From the NCBI GenBank assembly GCA_002104895.1, contig MCFG01000612.1, forward strand, positions 1 to 23,627: a DNA stretch of 23,627 nt. The letters are read 5' to 3'. The notes below the pieces were generated by a model. The model made no database searches and was not told where the DNA came from. It saw nothing but the letters and a program-made list of their open reading frames with translations. This DNA is from Anaeromyces robustus. Its lineage: Eukaryota; Neocallimastigomycota; Neocallimastigomycetes; Neocallimastigales; Neocallimastigaceae. Shown here one piece after another: positions 7,501-15,067 of this stretch; the first letter of the stretch is position 1, and every line of letters begins with the position of its first letter. The position numbers and the translations under genes were made by a program.

Positions 7501-8752
7501 TTTTTGTTTCCTTTGGAGGAATGAAGGCAGCAAAAGAACTGGGGAGCATTAGGCAATTTGAAACGCAATGATTTGATTTGAATGAAAGTTCTTTGGTTCC
7601 AAAATTAATAGTAGGATTATGTATTGAAAGCCAGTCAGTTCCTAATATGGCGCAATAGGAGGGTAAGTCAAGAACGTAAAATTTCACTTTGCAATTATGA
7701 TTTTTATAAGTCATTGAAATGGGAAAGGTTTCACCAAGTATAGTTTGATTTCCTCCAATTCCAGATATCTTGGGAAGATCTGTTTTAGTCGAGAAGGGTA
7801 TATTATGTTGTTTAGCATAATATACATCCATAAGGCTAAGTTGAGAGCCGGAATCTAAAAGAATTTTTGTGTTGATGGAGGTATTTGAGACTTTGAGAAT
7901 GAATTCGAAAATTGGTAACTTTAAGTCTGGTTGATCAGAAATTCTTGGCCTTGAACTAAAGTTTGCTTCGGGATTGGTGATATGGGAGGTAGTAGAAGCT
8001 TTATTCTTTTTTCTAAGTGGACATTTTTCCCAAGAATGTTCAGAGGAAGCACAGTATGCGCAAAGATTTTCTCTTCTTCTTCTTTCCTTTTCTTCGTTCA
8101 ATAATGGTCCGCGAGGTTTTTGATTTTGTGTTTTCTTGGAAAAACTTGATTTTCTATTGTTGTTGTTTTTGTTGTGATTATTATTGTTATTTGATTTATT
8201 TTGTGAGGTGAAAAATTGTCTCTGGGTTGAAATTCTGGAGTCAATTCTAGAAGCAATGGTTTGCATGGAGAGAAGTGTTCTAGGTCCTGGGAACATCTCA
8301 AGGATTTTGGTTGCAATTTGATCATTTAGTCCAGCGAGAAAGGCATCCATTTTTGCCTCTTCATTCCACGAAGATTCGTCAGCATACTTATTAAATTCTA
8401 TAATATAATTTCGGACATCTCCAAGACGTTTTTGCCTTATGGTTCTTAATTTTTGGTTGGCGATAAATGTTGAATCGTAATCGCCAAAAGTAGCCTTGAA
8501 TCTTGAAATAAAGGCTTCGTAATCGTTTAAACATGGGTCCACATTTTCTATTAAGGTTGCGGCCCAGTTCATAGCAGAACCATATAATCTGGAGATAATG
8601 TATGCGACTTTAATGGGATCTTCGGCGAATCTTTCGGGTTGCAACATAAATATGAGATTCATCTTGGCGAGGAATCCTTTGAAGTAGCGGCGGTCTCCAG
8701 CAAAACCATCTTTGTTGTTGACACTAGCATTAAAAAATGAATCTTCTTCCAT
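4589..8752 (-). CDS. Gag-Pol polyprotein of a chromodomain Ty3/gypsy retrotransposon
   Basis: One uninterrupted frame of 1387 residues encodes all parts needed to copy and integrate the element. In order: Gag capsid-like region (about 15-180), Asn-rich linker (187-199), CCHC zinc knuckle at 231-244 (CX2CX4HX4C), aspartic protease with LLDSGS (Asp300), reverse transcriptase (about 480-670; YIDD at 617-620, MPFGLKNAP near 587-595), RNase H (TDSS at 765, SDHRN at 835), integrase with zinc-binding H-H-C-C (979-1019) and catalytic Asp1049, Asp1109, Glu1145, GPY/F-like region (about 1256-1285) and a C-terminal chromodomain (about 1335-1387; [24 protein letters not shown]). The start is the ATG at 8752, supported by alignment with the element 2 gag start at 1840. 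Gag and Pol share one frame with no stop or shift, so Pol would be made as a single fusion and then processed. All catalytic residues are present. Confidence 0.97.
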   Translation of the reverse strand: MEEDSFFNASVNNKDGFAGDRRYFKGFLAKMNLIFMLQPERFAEDPIKVAYIISRLYGSAMNWAATLIENVDPCLNDYEAFISRFKATFGDYDSTFIANQKLRTIRQKRLGDVRNYIIEFNKYADESSWNEEAKMDAFLAGLNDQIATKILEMFPGPRTLLSMQTIASRIDSRISTQRQFFTSQNKSNNNNNHNKNNNNRKSSFSKKTQNQKPRGPLLNEEKERRRRENLCAYCASSEHSWEKCPLRKKNKASTTSHITNPEANFSSRPRISDQPDLKLPIFEFILKVSNTSINTKILLDSGSQLSLMDVYYAKQHNIPFSTKTDLPKISGIGGNQTILGETFPISMTYKNHNCKVKFYVLDLPSYCAILGTDWLSIHNPTINFGTKELSFKSNHCVSNCLMLPSSFAAFIPPKETKKENESKIQTLLPAKLRPFKDVFSEIYANELPPHRPYDCEINLLPGTQLYYGPIYPLTEKESATLKEYIEENLAKGFIRKSKSPAGAPVFFVLKKNGELRMVVDYRHLNDITIRDSYPLPLINDMLEHLSKGRVFSKLDLRSAYNLVRIKEGDEFKTAFTCKYGHFEYLVMPFGLKNAPAVFQHFINDILEDVLGKFAFCYIDDIIIFSPDLDTHFVHLSEVLNRLRKAHLFAKLEKCEFCVPFLDFLGHRISSDGILMDPKKVSSILEWPIPANVKQLQSFLGLANYYRRFIPGFAAITHPLNSLLKKHIKFSWTSKTQDAFEEIKYKFSSAPVLAYPNRDLPFLVETDSSNFAIGAILSQNSLKDNKIHPVAFFSRSLTSAEKNYPIYDKELLAIVESLEHWRHLLKGTSIPFTIFSDHRNLLYQKKPEKMSQRLVRWALFLSEFNFKIVYRAGSANGKADALSRRPDYATNDEELSSIDTPFSVLRPENFCAVASIVSSLNEKIIKEYSKDKFYQETYNKLISNNSSGQNDFSLINNFLLFKGKIYVPTSCRSLVLNICHDSPSAGHFGIKKTLSLTNRDFWWPSMNTDIKEYVRSCEVCCRAKDLRHKPYGFLNPLEIPDRPWTSLSMDFITDLPSSNNFTCIFVILDRFSKMGHFIPFPNVPSAEDTANAFMNTVFRLHGLPIDILSDRGAQFTSKFWTSVCNSLNISMKLSSPFHHQTNGLTERVNSVIEQYLRCYSNFKGTDWSNYLYLAEFCYNNTIQESLKESPFYANYGYNPRFSPAIPSTSDVPRADQFTKDLSELFKKLKENLKQAVKKQEIFANKHRIKAPEYKINDKVWINSSLIIRNKNKKLKPRKLGPFRIIEKVSPVSYKIELPKTLRIHPIIHVSELEPYFEDKFKRKQAPPPPIIVNEEEEYEVEEILDKRKHYGKIQYLIKWKGYPLSEASWEPETNLNCPELLKNFNKTN

Positions 8753-8930
8753 CTTCTAATTTTCGTTCTTATTGTTAAAGTTGTTTATTGTTCTAAGTGC
8801 TTTGAGTAAAATTGCCACAGTGAGTAGTTCTATTTCTAAGATTATTAATTTTATGATTACGAGTAGAATGTTGAAGTTCATAAGACAATAAAATTTAAAT
8901 TTTTGGAAATTTTAAGTAGGACAAATTTAT
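8753..8930 (-). other. Leader segment between gag start and conserved block 1 (element 3)
   Basis: Moderately AT-rich, no open frame worth reporting. It cannot be aligned with the corresponding segment of element 2 (1841-1891), which makes the sharp edges of the conserved block at 8931 notable. Confidence 0.4.
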
Positions 8931-9331
8931 TTAAGGTAATTTGGAATTTCGCTTTTATGCCTTACAACAAAAAAATAACCGGCAAAAGCTACTAACTAGA
9001 GGTATATACTAGACCTCGAAGTAAAATATTAAAACTATATAATTAAAGTCGCTTCACCTTCACGACCAACCTCCAGCCTTCGGTGACTGAAGTTCCTTGT
9101 TTGCCAGAGCTTACGAAGGTATTGAACTTGAACGTCCGATATTGCAGTGCTTTTTATCACACAACAATTCCTTCCCCCAAGAAAGCGTGCTTCTCACACT
9201 ACCCACTTTTATCAATACCTAAGTAACTAATTGACTATAGTTTCTTAACCTACTAGAAACTAGTTACTTACGCCAAACACTCTGTATATGAGCTCTAAAC
9301 GCTCCTAGTATATTTAAAAAAATTACCTTAA
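8931..9331 (-). other. Conserved leader block 1 (element 3 copy), candidate structured RNA
   Basis: Counterpart of 1892-2302, bounded by TTAAGGTAATTT (8931-8942) and AAATTACCTTAA (9320-9331). The strong two-part hairpin AAGTAAC/GTTACTT with inner TAGTTTCT/AGAAACTA is unchanged. Most of the few differences from the other copy fall near the AT-rich edges. Confidence 0.7.
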
Positions 9332-9404
9332 AATTTAAACAACAGAAAAAGTTTTATGGACTTATTTAACCTTTTAGTAATTTTTTTTTTTTTTTTTTTT
9401 TCTA

Positions 9405-9493
9405 TTTCACACTGCTGTTCTTTCAGTTTATCAACTTACTCGAGCTGAATGTAGGACTTACGTCTGAGCCTACCAGCGAGGGCCAATGTGAAA
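9405..9493 (-). other. Conserved leader block 2 (element 3 copy)
   Basis: Counterpart of 2370-2458, with the same TTTCACA/TGTGAAA closing pair. The one obvious substitution (TCTGTGCC versus TCTGAGCC) lies in an unpaired stretch of the proposed fold. Confidence 0.65.
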
Positions 9494-9725
9494 CTCGAAA
9501 AATTAATTAGAAAAAGGAAGAATATTTTATAAGTGTAACAACGCTAACGACTTAGGTTAACACAATACTAATTATACTTTTTATGTTATAAGATTAATGA
9601 GTTTTAATAACAATTTTATTTATTATTAATATATATTTTAATCTTAATACTAATTCTAGAGATTAATTTTACATGAAATTACAAGAATATATATTTATAA
9701 GTTAGAAATATACATAAACAATACT

Positions 9726-9748
9726 TTATGAGTGAAATTCACTCATAA
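9726..9748. repeat. Perfect 11-bp palindrome with 1-nt centre in LTR-C
   Basis: TTATGAGTGAA (9726-9736), a single A, then its exact reverse complement (9738-9748). Such a tight arrangement can extrude as a cruciform or act as a dyad protein-binding site. Confidence 0.75.
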
Positions 9749-9790
9749 CGATTGGTTGATTTCATGGTTTGTGAAGAAAAAGAGTGGAAG

Positions 9791-9841
9791 AGTTATGGAT
9801 CAAAATATAACTAATAAATAGTTATATTTTGATCCATAACT
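9791..9841. repeat. Perfect 23-bp inverted repeat with 5-nt loop in LTR-C
   Basis: The arm beginning AGTTATGGATCA (9791-9813) is followed by ATAAA and the exact reverse complement (9819-9841). In the LTR's own orientation it lies directly after the tRNA-like module. RNA of this part would form a very stable hairpin. Confidence 0.85.
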
Positions 9842-9923
9842 GAGGGTGATACCCGGAGTCGAACTCATGACAGGTAGGTCAGAGTCCAACAACCTGACGA
9901 CTACGTCAGTCGGGGAACCCCCG
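9842..9923 (-). promoter_or_regulatory. tRNA-like module in LTR-C
   Basis: Minus strand: TGACGTAGTCGTCAGG (9908-9893) as A-box-like sequence with a D-arm-like fold, and GAGTTCGACTCC (9866-9855) as B box, about 42 nt apart. It starts about 65 nt into the LTR. Acceptor pairing is weak. Confidence 0.55.
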
Positions 9924-9973
9924 GTAGGAATAACTCTTTCAATGTATTTAGCTAATAGTAATACATTGTTACA

Positions 9974-10093
9974 ATAAGGATCCTCTATAACGATTCTCCT
10001 TATGACAAAATTAAAAAAAAAACACAAAAATTTTATTACAACACGTTATTTTCTTACCACTATTTCAGGTAAATTTATTATAAATAAAAAATA

Positions 10094-10138
<45 letters not shown>
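9974..10138 (-). other. Leader segment with long poly(T) tract
   Basis: After the hairpin near 9975-10003 the sequence is AT-rich and ends in about 40 consecutive T (10099-10138), meaning poly(A) on the transcribed strand of element 3. Element 2 has shorter poly(T) tracts at the matching place. Confidence 0.6.
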
Positions 10139-10669
10139 CCGTAGGGTAGTCTATTGTACGTAGGGTAGTCTTTTACTATTTTTAAGGCAGTTCAGTAGTG
10201 GTTTAGGAGTAATAAAAAAAAATTTTTTTTTTTTTTTTTTAAGAACAGTATTTTCCGTAGGGTAGTTTTCAACAATATTATATTCCGTAGGGTAGTCTAA
10301 CACTATATTTAAAATAGTTCAGGTGTAATTTAAAGGTAATTTATGATTTCGATTAGGGACAATATTTTCCGTAGGGTAGTCTTCGATAATATAATTTATT
10401 CCGTAGGGTAGTCTTGTGCTAAGTAAGAAATTACGGAGGTTATAAAAAGAATTATTACAGAGGGTAGTTTGTAGTGGTCCGGAAGATAGTCTAAAAAGAA
10501 ATTACGGAGGGTAGTCTAAAGAAATTTATAGAGGATAGTTTATAATTGTCCGGAGGGTAGTCCCAAATATAAGTAGAGTAGTCTAAGATTTAATGTAGGA
10601 TAGTCTAAGATAGTCCGTAGGGTGGTCCCAGAAAGTAGGGTAGTTTCTATGTATTCCGGAGGGTAGTTT
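10139..10669 (-). repeat. Iterated CCGTAGGGTAGTCT motif array in the leader of element 3
   Basis: About 17 exact or degenerate copies of CCGTAGGGTAGTCT, starting at roughly 10139, 10158, 10255, 10285, 10369, 10401, 10433, 10460, 10479, 10504, 10530, 10550, 10573, 10594, 10615, 10633 and 10656. Left copies read CCGTAGGG and right copies mostly CCGGAGGG; spacing shrinks from about 30-80 bp to about 20 bp. The filler between copies is unrelated, so this is an array of short sites and not a simple satellite. Its place between 5' LTR and gag recalls the insulator array of Drosophila gypsy, but the binding factor here is unknown. Confidence 0.75.
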
Positions 10670-10728
10670 GGAAAATTTTTTCTGTGTAAAGGTATTGGGT
10701 TTAATTACTAACTTTTGGGCGATTTTAT

Positions 10729-11292
10729 TGTAATAAATTGTAAAAAATAAGTAAATTATTTTACACAATTATTTTGATTGACCCAACAGGTCTACACAGA
10801 AAGTAAATCAGAAAAGAAAATTGGTTTTGTAAGAACTTGTTTTATTAGATTTATTAAAAGTAAAAATTTATTTATTTATTAATTAATTTTGTAATATTCT
10901 GAATTACTTATAATTAATTAATAAAATCGCGAAGAATTAATCATTAAAAAATTTTACACCTATTTATACTTTTTACGGAAAAATAGTTTTCTTCGTAAAA
11001 AGTTATTTAAAATTTCTAGAAACTTTTGATTAAAATCTTATAGAAAAATTTAGAAAAATTTAATATAAAAGTTGTCTTAAATTTTTGATTGTATTCTATT
11101 AATTTCTACGTAAAATACAGAAATAAAAATACAGAAATAAAATACAGAAATTTATAATAAAAAATTTAAAAAATAAAATTTTAATAAAGTTTGTAACAAG
11201 TGTGAGTCGAACCCAGAGTGTTCGCCCAGATGGTCATAGTGACTAACCACTAGACCATGGTTACTATTTTATTAATTGTGAGATTCGTTACA
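10729..11292 (-). repeat. LTR-B copy 2 (5' LTR of element 3)
   Basis: 564 bp, same ends as 3642-4205 and a few substitutions. In element orientation the leader begins at 10728 with AATAAAATCGCCCAAAAG, where the primer-binding site should be; it does not show an obvious TGG start complementary to a tRNA 3' end. Confidence 0.92.
11193..11264 (-). promoter_or_regulatory. 72-nt tRNA-like module in LTR-B (copy 2)
   Basis: Same 72-nt sequence as 4106-4177 with no difference seen, although other parts of the two LTRs have small changes. Confidence 0.65.
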
Positions 11293-12012
11293 CATCCAAT
11301 ATTATATAGTCTATGTAAATTCAACAAAAAAGGTTTATGTCAAGACATCAAGTGCAATTGAAATTAGAATTTATAATTTCAATTATTTTGATATATAATA
11401 TTATTATTTATTATAATAATTATTAATAATTTTTTATAATAATTATATATAATAATTATTATTATAATATTTTATTTTAATTATTATAATTTAAGATTAT
11501 TTAAATAATCTAATAATATATTTTAATATATATATTATTTATATATATTCAATTATATTGAATAATATATTAATTTTATTACTATTTAATATCGATATTA
11601 ATAACTTATTATATTACAAATTATTAATTATATTATACGTTAACGTATCACTTTAAATTAATGTATTAAATTAATGTATTAATATTTTATATTATATTTT
11701 ATATTATTATTATCAAACTTACAAAGTATAAAAGAACATAACATAAAGTTATATTTAATGTTCTTTGTAAGGTTATTAACACCTGAATTATATAGTTATA
11801 TTAATATTATCAATATCTTATTTTTAAATAAAATTTACTATTAAAAAGTTAATCTTAAAGTGTTATTATTATTATTAAATAAATATTGTGTTATTTGCAT
11901 TACAATTAATTTAGTTATTATTTAAATATTATTTAATTATAAAAACTATTTAATTATAAAAACTATATAATTAGTCATTCGACCTAGTAGACTTATTTAA
12001 ATTAGAAAATAA
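11293..12012. other. Non-coding AT-rich, palindrome-dense region
   Basis: No gene is seen. The first part (to about 11700) is nearly pure A/T with many short dyads, for example AGATTATTTAAATAATCT near 11490 and ATTCAAT-TAT-ATTGAAT near 11550. Close to the right end, one frame (about 11978-12030) reads LFKLENNPVGNLTV before stops and could be a shifted upstream fragment of the pol remnant that follows. No LTR of element 4 is recognised here. Confidence 0.5.
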
Positions 12013-13214
12013 TCCAGTTGGAAACTTAACAGTTTAGTAGATGTAATAGCTCCCATTAACAATGAATATAATAATGAGGAAAAATTACTATGTATGATTA
12101 AGGCATTAGATCGTCGTGAAGCTAAGAAAAACTTAAAGAAAATTGAAGGTTTACCACCTCAAGAATATATTCAAAACAAAGAATTTTACGAAACCTTAAA
12201 TCCTCTATTTGGTGATAAAATTGTTAAATTACTTCAAGAGTATCTTGATATTATTGCAACTTCTACTGAAGAATTGACACCTTCAGATTTATCTCCTCAC
12301 AAAATAGTACTCAAAGAAGGTGCCAAACCAATTAAACAAAAATTTTACAGACTGACTAAGTTAAAGTCTGATATCTTACAAGAAATTATTGCAAAACTTG
12401 TAGAACAGAGATTAATTGAACCTTCTAGTTCAGAATGGTCATCTCCCATTATTTTAGTTCCAAAACCAAATGGTAAATGGAGAATGTGTATTGACTATAG
12501 AAAGGTCAATGAATCTACTAAGAAGGATTCATACCCACTGCCAAATATCGATGAAATTTTTGATAGCTTAGCAGGTGCAAAAATTTTTACAACTATGGAC
12601 TTATACTCTGGTTATCATCAAATTCGTATGGATGATGATAGTATCGAAATTACCACCTTTACTACAAAATTTGGTAATTACCAATTTAAAGTTATGCCTT
12701 TCGGTTTAACAGGTGCACCAGCTACATTCCAAAGAGAAATGAACCGCATTCTTTTTCCATTAATAGGAAAATGCGTCTATAACTTCATCGATGATATATT
12801 AATCTATTCTAAAACTGTTGAAGAACACTTAGTTCATATTAAGCAAGTGTTAGAAATTTTTAAGGAACATAAACTAAAAATAAATATCGAAAAATGTTGC
12901 TTTATGCAAACCGAAGTTGAAGTATTAGGACATAAAGTAACAGATCAAGGTCTCAAACGATAGACGAAAAAGTAAAGTCTATCCGTGAATGGAAAGCTCC
13001 AACTAATGTTCACGAGCTAAGATCATTTCTAGGTGCTATTGGTTACTATAGAAAATTCATAGACCAATATGCAAAAACTTCAGCTCCATTGTGCAAGTTA
13101 TTAAGGAAGAAAGCCCAGTACATATGGAGTACTGAACAAGAAGAAAGTTTCCAAAAACTTAAGGAAAAGTTAATTAATGCTCCAATATTGAAGTATCCTG
13201 AATTCGATAAAGAG
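12013..13214 (+). pseudogene. Ty3/gypsy pol remnant: reverse transcriptase, frameshifted and 5' truncated (element 4)
   Basis: Open from 12013; no Gag or protease is found upstream. It contains the reverse transcriptase: VPKPNGKWRMCIDYRKVN, catalytic Asp in TTMDLYSGYHQIRM, MPFGLTGAPATFQ and the FIDDILIYS active site. At about 12958-12960 one base is missing, producing a TAG at 12961; homology (DEKVKSIREWKAP, SFLGAIGYYRKFI) continues in the next frame from 12960 to 13214. There the TRIM-like element is inserted just before the RNase H domain. Sequence style differs from elements 1-3 (different RT subtype, no chromodomain downstream), so it is another Ty3/gypsy lineage. Three defects make it non-functional. 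Confidence 0.9.
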
Positions 13215-13807
13215 TGTAATGATATGGATCCATTATGGCTACTAATTAGGCTCAGTTCTACCTGCTTCTATTATTATGTTGGTTGTCTCTGGTTCGAACC
13301 TTACTCTTTACCTTTCGGAATAATATTATTTATTTAATTAATAATAAATATATTCACTCAATTATTAGATAATAATTTACTTAAATTAATAATATGTATT
13401 CATTGAAATAAATTTATTTAAATATTAATTTATTATTCACTTAATTAATATAATAATTTATCTAGTTCTTAATATTATATTTATTTAATTAAAATAATAA
13501 TTAAATAATTATATAATTCTTATTTTAAATAATTTGCCCAATCATGTAATAATTTAGAATAGATTTTTGAATATATAAATTCATGTATTTTATTTTATTT
13601 GACTCTTTGAGTCGATATTAACAATCAATTAATAATAAATAAAATATAAATATCAACCATAAATAAATGAACAAATATATATTATATAAATGAATCTACT
13701 AATTAATTAAGTGAATAATCAATAGTGTTATAAATAATTTAATATATTATATTATTATTTATTATTAATTTCCTACAATAACCTAGTGGTCACTCCAAAT
13801 CTTTACA
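13215..13807 (+). repeat. LTR-D copy 1 (5' LTR of the TRIM-like element)
   Basis: Begins TGTAATGATATGG and ends CAAATCTTTACA. The interior starts at 13808 with ATATCGACTCCACG; no standard tRNA primer-binding site is evident. Confidence 0.92.
13236..13300 (+). promoter_or_regulatory. tRNA-like module in LTR-D (copy 1)
   Basis: TGGCTACTAATTAGG (13236-13250) fits a Pol III A box and GGTTCGAACC (13291-13300) is a near-ideal B box, 55 bp apart, a spacing seen in tRNA genes with a long variable arm or intron. The A box starts 21 bp into the LTR. The same pair is at 14491-14555 in the other LTR. Confidence 0.6.
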
Positions 13808-14469
13808 ATATCGACTCCACGTTGAAACAACACCCACTACCTTGTTGTAGGACCAATCCTTCCAAGGTTTTCACCGTTCAACGTTTCAATAAACGCCATA
13901 AATCGAAAATCTATTTTCAATAATATTAAAATAAGAACAACAATGCATCCATCAATCTTTTTCGGAAATTTTTTAATTTTACCAATCGGTTTAAAAAATG
14001 ATGCGTTTTTCACTAAATATAAATTATCTCCATCAGGAGTACACTTTGAACTAGTTTGGAACATTCTAGAACAGTTTTACCTATTTTTCTTCTCAAAAAA
14101 TCTTTATTTCAATTTTGATGCCGTTAGCCGCATTTTTTGGTAATTTTCTGTTCATACTCAATTCTACTAGAAAACCAGATACCAATTTATCTTTATTTTA
14201 TCTGTGCCTGCCATATAATACCTCTTAAACTCTACTTCGATATAAAATTTTAACTACTATTTTAGGATACGTTACCGCTAAATAATCAAATACTATAACT
14301 CTAATATTTTAATATATCTTTTTGTAGATACTATCTTATACAAATTTTTTTTTTTTAGGCTTTTAATGATTACTCTCGATTATAACTCTCTTTAGATTAT
14401 CTACAAACTCTTATTTACTATTCTTTTATATTAGCGATCGTCTGGTATCCGATCTTTAGAGGAGGACCA
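13808..14469 (+). other. Interior of the TRIM-like element
   Basis: Near the 5' LTR, ACAAC and GTTGT (about 13829-13850) and CGTTGAAAC with GTTCAACG (about 13822 and 13877) can pair, suggesting a structured leader. A 66-codon frame (13943-14143) has no recognised similarity and may be chance or a Gag fragment. The interior ends with the stem GATCG/CGATC (14436-14440, 14450-14454) and TTTAGAGGAGGACCA (14455-14469). Confidence 0.6.
14436..14469 (+). promoter_or_regulatory. Hairpin plus polypurine tract of the TRIM-like element
   Basis: Stem GATCG/CGATC with the same 9-nt loop TCTGGTATC as elements 1 and 3, followed by AGAGGAGGACCA. Compared with GATTCG/CGAATC, one base is lost on each side so the stem stays fully paired. 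Confidence 0.85.
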
Positions 14470-15062
14470 TGTAATGATATGGATCCATTATGGCTACTAA
14501 TTAGGCTCAGTTCTACCTGCTTCTATTATTATGTTGGTTGTCTCTGGTTCGAACCTTACTCTTTACCTTTCGGAATAATATTATTTATTTAATTAATAAT
14601 AAATATATTCACTCAATTATTAGATAATAATTTACTTAAATTAATAATATGTATTCATTGAAATAAATTTATTTAAATATTAATTTATTATTCACTTAAT
14701 TAATATAATAATTTATCTAGTTCTTAATATTATATTTATTTAATTAAAATAATAATTAAATAATTATATAATTCTTATTTTAAATAATTTGCCCAATCAT
14801 GTAATAATTTAGAATAGATTTTTGAATATATAAATTCATGTATTTTATTTTATTTGACTCTTTGAGTCGATATTAACAATCAATTAATAATAAATAAAAT
14901 ATAAATATCAACCATAAATAAATGAACAAATATATATTATATAAATGAATCTACTAATTAATTAAGTGAATAATCAATAGTGTTATAAATAATTTAATAT
15001 ATTATATTATTATTTATTATTAATTTCCTACAATAACCTAGTGGTCACTCCAAATCTTTACA
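14470..15062 (+). repeat. LTR-D copy 2 (3' LTR of the TRIM-like element)
   Basis: 593 bp, identical to copy 1 on reading, containing the tRNA-like module at 14491-14555. The pol frame resumes at 15068 after the target duplication; the in-frame GTG at 15041 belongs to this LTR and is not a gene start. Confidence 0.92.
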
Positions 15063-15067
15063 AAGAG

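Larger units (their letters stand above)
9534..9973 (-). repeat. Solo LTR-C inserted in the leader of element 3, TSD ATAAG
   Basis: A 440-bp insertion in element orientation TGTAACAATGT to GTTGTTACA, flanked by the 5-bp direct repeat ATAAG at 9529-9533 and 9974-9978. The related leader of element 2 shows the unoccupied site near 2498-2510 (AATAAGGATCCTC). A 5-bp target duplication and TG...CA ends fit a Ty3/gypsy LTR left after LTR-LTR recombination. It carries a tRNA-like module (9842-9923) and two perfect palindromes (9726-9748 and 9791-9841). Confidence 0.88.
3592..11292 (-). mobile_element. Ty3/gypsy chromovirus, near-complete (element 3)
   Basis: On the minus strand the order is 5' LTR-B (10729-11292), long leader (8753-10728), gag-pol in one frame (4589-8752), 3' untranslated repeats, hairpin with polypurine tract (4206-4240) and 3' LTR-B (3642-4205) with an extra 50-bp terminal copy at 3592-3641. 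The two LTRs have equal length (564 bp) and differ at few positions. The coding frame is intact, so the element could have been active recently. Flanks TCAAA (left) and CATCC (right) do not match, so no target duplication is seen; the left LTR may derive from recombination with element 2. Solo LTR-C later inserted in its leader. Confidence 0.9.
13215..15062 (+). mobile_element. Short non-autonomous LTR retrotransposon (TRIM-like), TSD AAGAG
   Basis: Two 593-bp LTRs (13215-13807 and 14470-15062) flank a 662-bp interior without recognisable gag or pol. The insertion splits a pol gene and is bracketed by AAGAG at 13210-13214 and 15063-15067. Removing it rejoins the pol frame (...EFDKE, FIIRTDAS...). 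The hairpin and polypurine tract before the 3' LTR resemble those of elements 1 and 3, indicating mobilisation by their enzymes. Size and lack of genes fit TRIM-type elements, though its LTRs are long for that class. The LTRs show no difference on reading, so insertion was recent. Confidence 0.92.

Noticed and set aside
4947-8325. Several short plus- and minus-strand frames within 4589-8752
   Set aside because: They overlap the intact gag-pol in other frames and show no protein motif.
8947-9320. Self-splicing intron in the leader
   Set aside because: No group I core or group II domain V signature could be found by eye; TACTAAC occurs only on the strand opposite to gag transcription.
10139-10669. 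CRISPR-like or telomeric array
   Set aside because: Motif is about 14 bp with irregular spacing and degenerate copies, unlike CRISPR; the word is not a regular head-to-tail telomere repeat.
13943-14143. 66-codon frame inside the TRIM-like element as a gene
   Set aside because: No recognisable domain and overlapping frames on the other strand; kept only as a note in the interior entry.
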